Below, piece after piece: positions 22,265-34,325 of a DNA stretch of 64,000 nt. Numbering within the stretch: the first letter of the stretch is position 1; each line of letters starts with the position of its first letter. Under the pieces are notes generated by a model. It ran no database searches, was not told where the DNA came from, and saw only the letters and a list, made by a program, of their open reading frames with translations. Made by a program: the position numbers and the translations under genes. Source of the stretch: Adineta steineri (taxonomy: Eukaryota > Rotifera > Eurotatoria > Adinetida > Adinetidae); NCBI GenBank assembly GCA_905250115.1, contig CAJNOI010000020.1:699503-763502 (forward strand). The letters are read 5' to 3'.

Positions 22265-25200
22265 ATGAATTCTTTTCTTTTTTCCAAACAACAGAATTCA
22301 ATCTCATTATCATCGCGAAAATCAAATCAAATTGGAACAATTCCGTTTAATAATGATATTCATTCAATATCATTATATTGTTCAAAACATTTTCTTTTAC
22401 ATTATAATATAGGACCATTTTTTTTTCTTTACCTTCTTTGGTTTTCAATATGGATATTTCATCTTGGTCGTGCAGAGTATCCTGAATTAGGCGTGATTAT
22501 TACTGCTATAATTGCACTTTTAAATATTATAACATGCTTATTTTGTTATTGGTTTGTTGAAATACGCGCATTCATGTCATGTGTACCCGTATGAATTTAT
22601 AATTTTATTGTAAAAAAATATGATTTCGAGTTTTTTTTAAGGAAAAAAATCCTTGGAAAGCAGAAATCGTTGTTGTAAAGCCCACAGAAAACAATGGTTA
22701 TCCAGAAATGGTGCCACTTCATCATGGAAAAGTAATATAAGAATTGTCTATTTCTTATTTCTAAAATTAATATTATATTTAGAATCCACATGATAATCGT
22801 GAACAAGCATGGTTTATATTTCAAAAATGTCGTTATTTATATGATGAAAGTGAAAAGAAAACTTTTAAAACAATCGAGTATCCATTATTCAATTCATTTC
22901 ATTCATATCTTCAATCAAAAGGTTATCAAACACAAGATGAAACTGATCAGGGAATATGGAATTTTGGACTTAATAAGTAATTTAAAAAAATATTTTTTAT
23001 TTATTAATAATTAAAATTTTTTTTTCTCTAGAATGGTTATTGACATACCAAAATTTATTGATTTATTTATCGAACGAGCTACTGCACCATTTTTTGTCTT
23101 TCAAGTCTTTTGTGTTTTACTTTGGTGTTTAGATGAATATTGGTAAGGAGTTTTTTCGCAAACTATTTTTAAGAACTACTGTCCATTTCAAAAAAAAAGG
23201 CGAGTGGGTATTTTTCGATAGGAACGAGATAGAGAGCTACGGCCTTCACCGTTAGAAAGAGCAGATGAAGAACTACAAAACTGTGTGAAGGTTTTCCTTA
23301 TGACTACTACTAATTCAATCTTTCACTGGCAAAAAATACCCACCCACCTTTTTTTTTTGTAATGGGCGGTAATACCTTCTGTCATAATGATGATTCTACA
23401 TGCACCACTCCGATCATAATCAGATGGTATGAGGAGAATTATTTCCAATAAATAATCTGAAGACAGAAGATATTTATTTGTAAAATTACTTTTATATAAC
23501 AGTTCAATGATGAATCCAACGACGGTCTTCAGATTAAGAATGATCGATAAAAACGATTCTAACCCATTTTAACTGAGAACTGTTTATCATATACTATGAC
23601 ATACTTAATATGTTTTATTTTTCGTATTTATAGGTATTACAGTCTATTAACATTATTTATGTTAATCGTATTTGAAATAACTTTAGTTCAACAACAAAAA
23701 CGTAATATGGCAATGATTCGTCAAATGGGTAATCAACCATATAAAATTAGTGTATATCGTCAACGAAAATGGATTAAAATTGATACAACAGATATATTAC
23801 CAGGCGATCTTTGTTCAGTTTTACGAAGTAATGAAAATAATCCATTACCTTGTGATATGTTATTATTACGTGGACAATGTATTGTTGATGAATCGATGTT
23901 AACTGGTGAATCTATACCACAAATGAAAGTAAGAAACTAAAAGAAAAGATCCATATCTCCTATGATTATGATATATTTTCATTGACGTACTGATTGTCAT
24001 TCTATGCTGATAGCTATTAATATGATGAGGAGATATAAGTTTCTTTTTCTTTTTCTTTTTTAGGAACCAATTGAAAATGCTGATGAAAATACTATATTTG
24101 ATTTAGAACGTCATGGAAAATTACATGTACTTTCAGCTGGTACGAAAATTGTTCAACATACACCACCGGCTAAAATGCAAGGCGGAATGAAATGTATGTG
24201 TATCTTTGAAAAGAATGAGTTAATAAAATTTGATAATAATTTCTAGCAAGTGACAATGGATGTATTACATATGCTCTTCGAACTGGTTTTAGTACATCAC
24301 AAGGAAAATTATTAAAAACAATATTGTACAGTGTTAAACAAGTTACAGCTAACAATTTAGAAACATTTTTATTTATATTATTTCTACTTATATTCGCCGT
24401 TATTGCTGCATCATATGTATGGATTGAAGGTAAGAGAAAAAAAACAAATTAAATTCATTTCGGATGATGTGAAAAACACAATTTTGATTCTATCATAATG
24501 ATACAATCTTGTAAGATTAGAGTCGCTGACGAAATGTTTAGAGAGAAACAAAAATCTTTATTAATAATGTATATTTTCTTTTTCAGGTACAAAAGATCCA
24601 AAACGTAATCGTTATAAATTATTTATTGAATGTACATTAATTTTAACATCAGTTGTTCCACCTGAATTACCTATTGAATTATCACTTGCTGTTAATACAT
24701 CATTAGTTGCATTAGTTAAACTTCGTAAGAAATATTTGACAAACAAACGTTTGATAATAAATTTTCATTTCTCTTAGTTATTTATTGTACTGAACCATTT
24801 CGTATTCCATTTGCTGGAAAAGTTGATATATGTTGTTTTGATAAAACTGGTACATTAACAAGTGATGATCTTGTTGTTGAAGGTGTTGCTGGTATACAAG
24901 GGTAAGTGTTTCACTATGAATTTGAAGGAGATTTATTAGCGCACACTTCTAAAACTTTTCTAAGTTCTATATATTAGAGTAAGGTTTCGCTAGTTTGCAA
25001 GAATAAAAACCGAACGGATTATTACCGGGCGAGCTCAACTCTCGATGAAACTACGCCTAAATATAATTTTGTACATTTTAGTTCTGATGATCCAATTCCA
25101 TTATCAAAAATTGATGTGCAATCACCTGTTAAACAAGTTCTATTAACATGTCATGCATTAGCTAATCTTGATGGCGATATCATTGGTGATCCATTAGAAA

Positions 25201-28200
25201 AAGCAACATTAAGTGCACTTGAATGGACTGTTACACGTGGTGATACAGTTGTACCTATAAAAGGCCGTTCTGGACGTTGGCAAATAGCACAACGTTATCA
25301 TTTCTTAAGTGCTTTAAAACGCATGTCAGTTATTGCTGGACAAAGTCCATCACCATCAAGTAATGAAACAACATATATTGTAGCAGTTAAAGGAGCACCA
25401 GAAACACTTAAACCAATGGTAAGTTGAAAAAAAAAAGAGAAGAAAAGTCTTTTCACATCAGAATAGTTTTATTTTCTTGTTTTCGAAAACAAAAATGGAT
25501 TTTACGAAAGATGATTTATTATAAATGATTAACATACTGATTAATATTTATATTTAAACTCAAACACTGAACTGACGTTGTCCATTTTATATACATTAGA
25601 AAAGAAAAAAAACGAAAAGTTGTTTTTTGTTAGTCATTTTTTACTAATGGAATATTAATATTTTCACCCAATGAAATATTTGTATTATTGATATATAAGA
25701 TTGTTTCATTTCGTTCTATTGTTGCTGCTAGAGTTATTCCACCTGGAATTGTTTTAATTTCTTCAAATTTCATACAAGCTTTAGTTGGATCATATAAACA
25801 TTGAAATTTAATAGGCATCGATTGTCCTTTAGATAAATGTATAACTTTTGAACCTAATTCAATACAATCGATTTCATGTCGAAGAGAATCTCGAATAGAA
25901 ATATAAAGAATTTCATCTCCATTAAAATTTGGTTCATTATTGTTTATTATAATTTGACCATAGATTTGATTCTTATTCGATGTAGCCATTTGAGAAATAT
26001 GAAAGTAAAAAAATGCAGACGGTATTTTTTAATATATATAAATTATGTCAAAAATGTCGAGCACTTATAAAAAGAAATCTATTGTTTCGTACCATAGAAA
26101 AAAAAATAGAAAAATATATACATAATGATGATTTTACCATGCACCACTCTGAGTTGAAATAATAATTTGACGACGACGAGTGTTATGTAAACATCTCTGA
26201 GTGCACAAAAATAAATGAAATGTCAAAAAAGAAAAAAAAATGTGTTTGTCTTTCTTTTTTAGTTTAGTACAGTGCCGGAACGTTATGATGAAATTTATTT
26301 ACGATTATCAAGACAAGGTGCACGTGTTCTTGCATTAGGATATCGATCACTTGGAATTCTTTCTAATCAACAGGTATAAAAATAAATATGAAGTTTTATT
26401 TTAAAAAATAACAATCATTTTTTCTTTAGTTACGTGAACAATATCCAACACGTAATTCTGTTGAATGTAAATTGGAATTTTGTGGATTTGTTGTACTTTC
26501 ATGTCCATTAAAACCAGATTCAAAAGCAATGATTCGAGAACTTCGTCATTCATCTCATCATGTGAGTTAGATTTCTTCTTAAAGATCTACTAATAAAATT
26601 GATTTACTTTTTTAGTTAACAATGATTACAGGTGATAATCCATTAACTGCTTGTCATGTGGCTAAAGAATTACGTTTTACAAAAAAACCTCTTCTTGTTT
26701 TAACTGCTCCTTCGGATGGTAGGTGATAAGAAAAAAAACATTTTCTCTGTATTTTTTATCGATGGATTATATTTAGAATCAAAAGAATGGATATGGGAAT
26801 CAGTTAATAAAGATATTAGTATACCAATACAACCTCCGAATCTACGTGATTTTACTAAAGCAAATGATCTTTGTGTTACTGGAGAGGTAAGAAAATATTT
26901 AAAAATTTTCAGTATAATCTAGATATTTTTTTTGCTTTTTTCAGGGTTTGGTACATCTCAGTACATCATTACCAGTTTCATTTTTCAATTCAATAATGCC
27001 TCATGTAAAAGTCTTTGCTCGTGTATCACCAAAACAAAAAGTAATATATTATTTGTATTCTTAGAATTCAAGTATAATTAACTGTTTTGTTCTTTTATAA
27101 AAATAGGAACAAGTAATAATTAAACTAAATAATCTTGGTTTTGTTACATTAATGTGCGGTGATGGTACAAATGATGTAGCTGCACTTAAACATGCACATG
27201 TTGGTAAGTTGAAATGATTCTATTGTTTACATTGTATTCTAGTTAATCTTTAATTTTCGCAGGTGTCGCTTTATTAGCTGGTGTTGCAGCTAAACGTGTA
27301 GAACAACAAGATAATACTACAGCTTCTCCAAGTACTGTTCAAGTACCCGCAGTTCAAACAGTAACACCTCAACAACAAGTTCTTACACCAGCTGAAGCAG
27401 CTGCTCGAGCTCGAGAACAGGCTCGAGAGCAAACAAAGGTAATATTTTATACAAAATCTGTAAGAGATATGATCACTAGGAAAAAAACATTAGAATGAGG
27501 CTAATGTTTATTATCATTCTATATAAGTCTTATCTTTTATTTTAATAGAAAAAATTCGAAGAACTATATAAACAAATGGAAGAACCCGAACAAACCATTG
27601 TTCGTCTTGGTGATGCATCTATTGCTGCACCATTTACATCACGTACATCTACAATTCAATGTGGTATGTTTTTATTTTCTTTTATAATTAAATTTTATTA
27701 AACATTTTTTTTTGTTATATTCTAGTTTGTCATATAATAAAACAAGGTCGATGTACACTTATAACAACATTACAAATGTTCAAAATTCTTGCTTTAAATG
27801 CTCTTATATTAGCTTATAGTTTAAGTGTACTTTATCTTGATGGTATTAAATTTAGTGATGGACAACATACATTACAAGGTCTTTTATTAGCCGGATGCTT
27901 TTTATTTATATCACGATCTAAGGTAAATACTTCGGATGATGTAAATATTTTGTCTTGAATATAATTTAATGATCTATTGACAAAGATTAGAGTCGCTGAC
28001 GAAGTTTATTTTTATTTATTTGTTTTTTAGCCATTAAAAACATTAGCACGAGAACGCCCACTACCAAATATATTTAATCTATATACATTAATCTCTGTTC
28101 TTGGACAATTTGCAATACATCTAACAGCATTAGTTTATGTTGTTAATGAAGCGCATAAACGAATCCCACCAAAGTAAATTAATTCGAAATCATATATATA

Positions 28201-28706
28201 TATATAACCTTTTGTATTAATTTTAGATCAGACGAATTTGCTGATTTGGAAGCAGAATTTACACCGAATCTAGTCAATTCAACTGTTTATATCATGTCAA
28301 TAACGCTTCAAATAGCGACATTTGCTGTTAATTATCAAGTAAAATAATACTAAAATGAAAAATTTTATTCTATTGTTTTTTTTTTCTATTAGGGTTATCC
28401 ATTTATGGAAAGTCTCCGTTCGAATAAACCACTTCTCTATAGTATCATATTTTCATTTTCACTTGTTATCAGTCTTATATTTAATTTACTTCCACAACTT
28501 ACAGAACAATTTCAAATTGTACTTATTCCTGATGATGTAAGAACGAATATTTCCTTTTTTTGATTACAATAAAAATATCATTGATTATTTTTATTTAGAT
28601 GCGACTTATTGTTTTTTATGTTGTACTTGGTGATGTCATTTTGGCATATACTATCGATCGAGTTTTGGCATATTTTCTCGGACAAGCTAAATTAAAACAA
28701 TATTAA
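22265..28706 (+). CDS. ATP13A1: P5A-type ATPase, ER transmembrane-helix dislocase
   Basis: Twenty-three exons, 1,189 aa (human ATP13A1 is about 1,200): 22265-22588, 22642-22731, 22783-22976, 23032-23142, 23634-23928, 24064-24193, 24247-24429, 24587-24724, 24778-24901, 25082-25418, 26263-26373, 26430-26561, 26616-26718, 26777-26886, 26945-27040, 27107-27203, 27263-27438, 27549-27663, 27726-27922, 28031-28173, 28227-28338, 28393-28536, 28599-28706. Visible motifs: LTGES in the actuator domain; PPELPIE in the membrane helix, the P5A signature; DKTGT with the phosphorylated Asp; GDGTND at the hinge. Family knowledge: P5A pumps sit in the ER and extract mislocalised transmembrane helices. Introns of 489 nt (after exon 4) and 844 nt (after exon 10) carry a MITE and a nested gene. 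Every phase matches. Confidence 0.95.
23177..23371. mobile_element. MITE with Tc1/mariner-like ends, in an ATP13A1 intron
   Basis: About 195 bp bounded by TA dinucleotides. The left end TACTGTCCATTTC-A9-GG..GTGGGTATTTTT is matched by the reverse complement of the right end, TACCGCCCATTAC-A10-GG..GTGGGTATTTTTT, over about 40 nt. The interior has no coding capacity. TA termini and long A-rich inverted ends fit a non-autonomous Tc1/mariner-type element. It explains why this intron is far longer than its neighbours. Confidence 0.8.
23383..23410 (+). repeat. Intronic short repeat, copy 1 (partner at 26121)
   Basis: The stretch cataatgatgattctacatg followed by caccactc recurs with two mismatches at 26121-26150, in another intron of the same gene. 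It starts 12 bp beyond the MITE end. Confidence 0.5.
24513..24533 (+). repeat. 21-bp intronic repeat shared with 27983-28003
   Basis: An exact 21-bp match (aagattagagtcgctgacga plus a) between the introns at 24430-24586 and 27923-28030 of ATP13A1. Its G/C content is higher than the surrounding intron. It could be a footprint of one repeat family or a shared splicing or regulatory element. Confidence 0.6.
25630..25989 (-). CDS. YbaY/YscW-like protein nested in an ATP13A1 intron
   Basis: Intronless 119-aa frame, antisense to ATP13A1 and wholly inside its intron 25419-26262. The sequence follows the layout of bacterial YbaY-family lipoproteins: IYGQIIINN start, LYISIRD, then [14 protein letters not shown], then an AATIER strand and ILYINN. 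Bacterial members carry a signal peptide and lipobox. Here the N-terminus (MATSNKNQ) has none, so an intracellular product is expected. Transfer from bacteria and insertion into a host intron is inferred. Codon use matches host genes, so it is not a recent arrival. Confidence 0.6.
   Translation of the reverse strand: MATSNKNQIYGQIIINNNEPNFNGDEILYISIRDSLRHEIDCIELGSKVIHLSKGQSMPIKFQCLYDPTKACMKFEEIKTIPGGITLAATIERNETILYINNTNISLGENINIPLVKND
27983..28003 (+). repeat. 21-bp intronic repeat, second copy
   Basis: Identical to 24513-24533; both copies lie in ATP13A1 introns, about 25-55 nt upstream of the acceptor. Confidence 0.6.
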
Positions 28707-29239
28707 TGTTGTTTGTTTTCTCTGTTGTATCATTTTATGGAAAAAAAACAGACGAAGATTTTGTCTTTTTTTTTTTTGATTTTTAAATATAATACGTGCA
28801 AGATATGAAAAAATGTTTCTATGTTTTATAGAAATAATTCTTAATCACGATATATGTCTATGTTATTGATGATAAGTTTCTAAACAATATAAAACTTACG
28901 GCGTTAGAAAGATTAAAGTAAGAGGCAATCATTGTAATATAACAATATAATGTTCGAGGACACACGTAATAAATCTTATGGGTTGGTATTGATATTTCAC
29001 AACAATTATAGGAAGAAATCGAGAATATATACTGTTAAATATTATCATAATAGCTGCAGAATTTTAGTTCGGATGTATATAACTGCTCTTAATTTGTTTC
29101 TTGCAAAGATTGTCTTTGAATTCAGTCGATAATTATGTGTTTTGACTACTGTGATTTAAAGAATCAATTGCTTTCCTCTTAGTCTGAAATCTTTTTTCTT
29201 GTAGATTTTTATCGATTATGCATAAATAATCAAACGAGA
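28707..29239. other. Intergenic, nothing evident
   Basis: It contains the 3' untranslated region of ATP13A1 and the promoter side of the WRAP53 gene, both on the plus strand. It is AT-rich and no coding or repeat structure stands out. Confidence 0.55.
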
Positions 29240-31340
29240 ATGTCAGGAATAGAGAAGAAACGAACTTCTGTACTTGATCCATTTTTACTTCAATCAATTA
29301 CTCAAGTTTTTTCTCAAACACCAGCAACCGTAATAGCTTCACCATCAGATCTATTAGCACAACTTTCTGTTAATACTCCAACAACAAGTTCATCCATAGA
29401 AATAATTTCCGATCTACCACAACTTGATCTTTCAAATAGACAAAACCAACTATCATCAATCACTAAACAAACACCATTACTTACATTAAATCATGAATTT
29501 CAATTACCGACACCAACACCAAAACGCTCAAGTAATTTTCTAAAAGGATGTAAATGGTACTTTCGATTATTTCTTAAATAATAAAAATATAATAGATTTA
29601 TATTTTTAGGTCACCTGATGGTCTTTGTCTATTAACAAATAGTGATGATAATCAATTACGTGTATTTGAAATTCCATGTGATAGATTACCTTTAAATGAA
29701 GATCTCGTAAAAATATTTTTTGAAATTTTATATAAAAAGAAATTTATTGAAAAAATTCTAGAATGCTGTTCTTCATCTTCAAGAACCAGAATTAATTTAC
29801 GATTTTCAATGGTATCCATATATGGATTCAAGTCAAAGTGATACTTGTTTGTAAGAATATTATACAGGAGAAAGAAAAAGTGAATTTGAAAGATTGCTTT
29901 TTCTTCCTTAATTCAGTATCTTTTAAAAAAATTGCATTCATTGTTTTAGTATCTTCAGCAGTTGCCGTGATAATCCTGTACATTTATTTGACGCTTATAC
30001 TGGTCAAGTACGCGCATCTTATAAAGCTTTTAATCATTTGGTAAAATATTCATTTTATTTAAACAAAGAAACAAGAATTTATCTAAAAAAATGATTATTT
30101 TAGGAAGAACTTGTTGCTGCACATTCATTAGGATTCGAATTACAATCAGGTCGACTTTATTGTGGATATGATCGAATTATTCGTGCTTTTGATATTCAAC
30201 GACCTGGTCCTTGTATTGGACAATGGAATACATTTGGTAATTTTTTTCCTAAAAACTTATTCAATTTTAAAAATGCAATCTTCTAGATAAAGCAAATAAT
30301 ATTTATCAGTCAGGAATCATTAGTTGTTTATCATTTAATTCTCAAATACCTGGCATGTATGCAGCTGGATCATATGCTAAGTCTAGTAAATATATTTGAT
30401 AAATAATACAGAGGAAAAAATATTATATTTCTTATTCTAGTTGGAATTTATGGAGATATGAATGGAGAATTAATTGCAGTATTACACGGTCATGTTGGAG
30501 GTATAACACATATTCAATTTTCTCCAGATGGTAATCAACTTTATAGTGGTGCTCGAAAAGTAATTGTGATTAAATAAATAATTGATTTATTCAATCAGAT
30601 TTCTAGGATGGAATGATTCTTTGTTGGGATATGAGAAATTTAGGAGAAATTCTACACACTTTTCAACGTCATGTTGGTACAAATCAACGCATTTATTTTG
30701 ATTTTGATCCGTAAAATAATAATTGGATTTTTATTTATATTGAAATATATTTATTTTATTTAATATAGTTCATTTACAACACTTGTGACTGGAAATTCAA
30801 ATGGTCATGTATTAGGCTGGGATGTAAATAATCCATCAACTCCAATACTTGACTTTTTAGCTCATAACGATTGTACAAATGGGATTAGGTAAAGATAGAC
30901 ACGATGTTTCATCTTCGGCGCTATCTATACGCGTACATAGATTGAGATTATCAATTTGTAGTTTAGTACAACACATAAATCGGCTATATGACGTTCTTTT
31001 TCTAGTCGCCTCAATGAAAGAAGAAAAATTAGTACAGAGATTCTAGTAAATTAATCAAAATAAATGAAACTAATTAGTGAGCTTTACCCAAGTTCAGGTA
31101 TATCTTATGAAGTGTTTTCAGTTTCTATACTTATTTGATGAAAACTTTCTCTTTTCTTTTTTATTTAGTATTCATCCTAAAAAACCATTGCTTGCAACTT
31201 CATCAGGTCAACGACGTTTTGCTGGTGACATCCCAGTCACTATGAGTGAAGATGAAGATGAAGAAAATTTCTATGCTGAATTGAATGTAAAAAAAATTCC
31301 GAGAGAAAATTGTGTAAAAATTTGGCCTTTTATAAAATAA
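29240..31340 (+). CDS. WRAP53: Telomerase Cajal body protein 1 (WD-repeat)
   Basis: Ten exons, 446 aa: 29240-29556, 29610-29706, 29762-29850, 29950-30040, 30104-30236, 30287-30385, 30441-30559, 30607-30710, 30769-30888, 31169-31340. A disordered N-terminus of about 100 residues precedes the WD40 propeller. Blocks typical of TCAB1/WRAP53 are visible: YDFQWYPYMDSSQSDTC, NPVHLFDAYTGQVRASYKAF, QSGIISCLSF, GGITHIQFSPDGNQLYSGAR, TNQRIYFDFDP, DCTNGISIHPKKPLLATSSG. In other animals this protein binds the CAB box of scaRNAs and telomerase RNA and carries them to Cajal bodies. The last intron (280 nt) is unusually long but holds no gene. Its presence fits conventional telomerase or scaRNA trafficking in this animal. 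Confidence 0.93.
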
Positions 31341-31899
31341 AAAAAATGAATAAAACTACTTTTTTTTCGTACTAACCATTTCAAACAATGCTGTTTACTC
31401 TCGAGAATTGTCGGTTAGTTTGTACGAAGTAAAATAAAAATGATTTAGATACAATAAGATCTCTTGTCTATTTTCAAACTATGTTGTTTTCAGTTTAATA
31501 GAAACTGCAAAGAATACGTCTACCACTTTGTAAATACACAGATTTTTGCTCAATGCTGACGAAATGATATGTAGTTCGGAATTAATATAAGAAAGCCATT
31601 TCGCTTAATCGTTTCCTCCATTGATTAAAACCAAGTTAAACTCAAATACCATCCGATTATTCGCCCTGGATATCGTTGAAGACTTATAATTATCTTGATC
31701 ATATTTATTGATTACATGTTGGCTTATTCAAAAAAGAGATGCGAAATTTATTGTGTGAAAATTAAACCATTTGTGCGATATTAATAATATTAGTCTATTA
31801 AGCTATTTTCAACATCTTGATTTGTTCTCACAAAGACGATATTTATTAGAAACCGTTTTCAAACTATTTACAAGCTTCATAATTAATAATAAAACAACA
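31341..31899. other. Upstream region of countin-like gene 1; left edge of a tandem duplication
   Basis: From about 31443 this sequence is repeated near 32990 (aagatctcttgtctattttc and neighbours). The last 130 nt before the ATG are almost identical to the 130 nt before gene 2, so the duplication carried the 5' region. Confidence 0.6.
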
Positions 31900-32784
31900 A
31901 TGTACAAGGTTTTCACTGTCATCCTTCTACTTTTTATTGGAGTATCGAGTGCAACTCGTTCATTTAATACTCCATCAAATAATTTACAACGTCTTACATC
32001 TGATCACCGAGATAAAAACGTTGGTTTTGATATTTGTTCAACATGTATCGATGAAGCTGTAACTGTACTCAATGTTTTACTCCAAGCCATTCTTGATGAA
32101 GGAATTTATGCAACTTGTGGAGATTTATGTGGTATTGTTGCTAACAAAACATCCCCATTTCTTGGTAAAGTATGCGATATAGCATGTGATGCTGCTGGTG
32201 CTCTCGAATTTATTCATTTAATAGTTAAAGCTGATCTTGATCCAATTTGGTATTGTGAAATGGCTAAAATGTGTGAAAGTAAGATAAGAATCAAGTATTT
32301 TATTATATATTAACATGTTTTTTTAAAATCTATAGTTAATGATCATGGTGATGCTAAATTTACAAACTTTGGTGTTTATCCAAATATTGGTCCACAAGGT
32401 ACACAATTTGAAATTGATTGTTCATTCAAATCTTTAAATGGAACTGGTACAAGTATGTTACGTTTTATAATGGCTGATTCTCACAATCAAACAAGTGATA
32501 ATGATTTTTTGATTGATGCAAAAAAACCCGGTACATATACTGAAAAAATTGGTCTTATAACTGCAAGCGCATGGAATTGTGATCCAGTCAAAGGTAAATT
32601 TCAAGATTTTTTTTTTCATTGAATAACAATTATGTTTATTTTAATAGGACTTTGTGATGATTTTCCAGTTGGTACTTACAATGTGACTGTACAATTCTGT
32701 AATGGAGAATGTGGTTCACATCATCCTCATTCAAGCACATACGATGTCGGTCAAGCTCAATTTACTGTTACAAAAAAGAAATAA
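31900..32784 (+). CDS. Countin-like secreted saposin-domain protein, copy 1
   Basis: Exons 31900-32278, 32336-32593, 32648-32784; 257 aa. The signal peptide MYKVFTVILLLFIGVSSA is followed by a saposin-B-like domain (about residues 45-128) with CSTC, TCGDLC, VCDIAC and YCEMAKMC. A beta-rich C-terminal domain contains a CNGECGSHHPH motif. This arrangement resembles Dictyostelium countin, a secreted cell-counting factor subunit, and related amoeba proteins; that link is from family memory. The ATG at 31900 is chosen because the signal peptide starts there. The frame stays open upstream only through conserved 5' flank without an ATG. Introns are phase 1, as in the other copies. Confidence 0.78.
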
Positions 32785-33441
32785 ATTTTTTTCATTGTTA
32801 TGTACCTATTTTAGTTTATAAATTTCAATAAATTTATTACAATTTAATTGAAATAATTTTGCTCATTTATAATCTAAATTGAATGTAAATAAATTTCTCT
32901 ACAACAAAAGTATCATACATTTTTTTTTGTCGAGATCCGTATACACTGTATATTGATGAAATAGTTAATACAGTCTTTGTTATATAAATAAAAAAATACA
33001 ACAAGATCTCTTGTCTATTTTCAAACTATCTTGTTTCCATTTCAACAGAAACTGCAAAGAATACATCCACAATTTTATAAATTTTTTTCTAACGTTAGAA
33101 TGTCTTCGAAAAATCTTTGAGGAATACTGACGAAATGATGCGTACTTCGGGATTAATGTAATCTTTCGTCTGATTATATAGTGCATATTAGATTAATATC
33201 ATGTATACAACATGGAATGTTTATTTTTGATTTTATCGATTATATTTATTGATTACATGTTAGCTTTGTCAAAGAAAAAGATTCGAAATGTATTGTGTGA
33301 AAATTAAACCATTTGTGCGATATTAATAACATCAGTCTATTCAGCTATTTTCAACATCTTGATTTGTTCTCACAAAGACGATATTTATTAGAAACCGTTT
33401 TCAAACTATTTACAAGCTTCATAATTAATAATAAAACAACA

Positions 33442-34325
33442 ATGTACAAGGTTCTTACTACTATCCTTCTTGTTTTTATTGGAGTATCGAGTGCTACTCG
33501 TTCATTTAATACTCCATCAAATAATTTACAACGTCTTACATCTGATCACCGAGATAAAAACGTTGGTGTTGATCTTTGTCCAACATGTATCGATGAAGCT
33601 GTCTCTGCAATCAATGTCATACTCAATGTCATTCTTGATGAAGGAATTTTAGGAACTTGTGGAGATTTATGTGGTATTGTTGCTAATAAAACATCAAAAT
33701 TTGTTGGTGAAGTATGTGATATAGCATGTGATGCTGTTGGTCTTGATGAATTTATTCGTTTAATTATTACTGTTGATCTTGATCCAATTTGGTATTGTGA
33801 AATGGCTAAAATGTGTGAAAGTAAGATAACAATAAAGAGTTTTATTATATATTAACGTGTTTTTTTAAAAATCTATAGTTAACGATAGCGGTGATGCCAA
33901 ATTCACAAATTTTGGTGTTTATCCAAATACCGGTCCACAAGGTACAACATTTGTTATTGATTGTTCATACAAAACAATAAATGGAACTGGTACAAGTATG
34001 TTAACTCTTAATATTGTTGATTCTCACAATGAAACAAGTGGTAATGATTTTCTGGTTGAAGCAAAAAAACCTGGTACATATCCTGAAAAGATTGCTCTTA
34101 AAACTGTAAGCGCTTGGAACTGTGATCCAGTAAAAGGTAAATTTCAAGTTTTTCTTCTATTGAATAATAATTATGTTTGTTTCTATAGGAGTTTGTGATG
34201 ATTTTCCAGTCGGTACTTACAATGTCACTGCACTATTATGTAATGGAGAATGTGGTTCACATCATCCTCATTCAGGCACATATGATGTCGGTCAAGCTCA
34301 ATTTACTGTTACAAAAAAGAAATAA
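33442..34325 (+). CDS. Countin-like secreted saposin-domain protein, copy 2
   Basis: Exons 33442-33820, 33879-34136, 34189-34325; 257 aa, the same exon sizes as copy 1. The signal peptide begins MYKVLTTILLVFIGVSSA. Cysteine spacing is the same: CPTC, TCGDLC, VCDIAC, YCEMAKMC, then CNGECGSHHPHS near the end. Differences from copy 1 cluster in the saposin helices (for example SAINVILNVILDEGILGTC) and a few C-terminal positions, while the 5' flank is nearly unchanged. All Cys residues are kept, which suggests both copies still make folded protein. Confidence 0.78.

Noticed and set aside
24902-25081. Possible insertion in the ATP13A1 intron after exon 9 (G/C-richer patch near 25010-25065)
   Set aside because: No paired ends or target duplication were seen.
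31771-31899. Upstream extension of countin-like copy 1 (and of copy 2 from 33313)
   Set aside because: It has no ATG (the frame would begin at TTG) and would bury the signal peptide. The similarity between copies there reflects the duplicated 5' flank.
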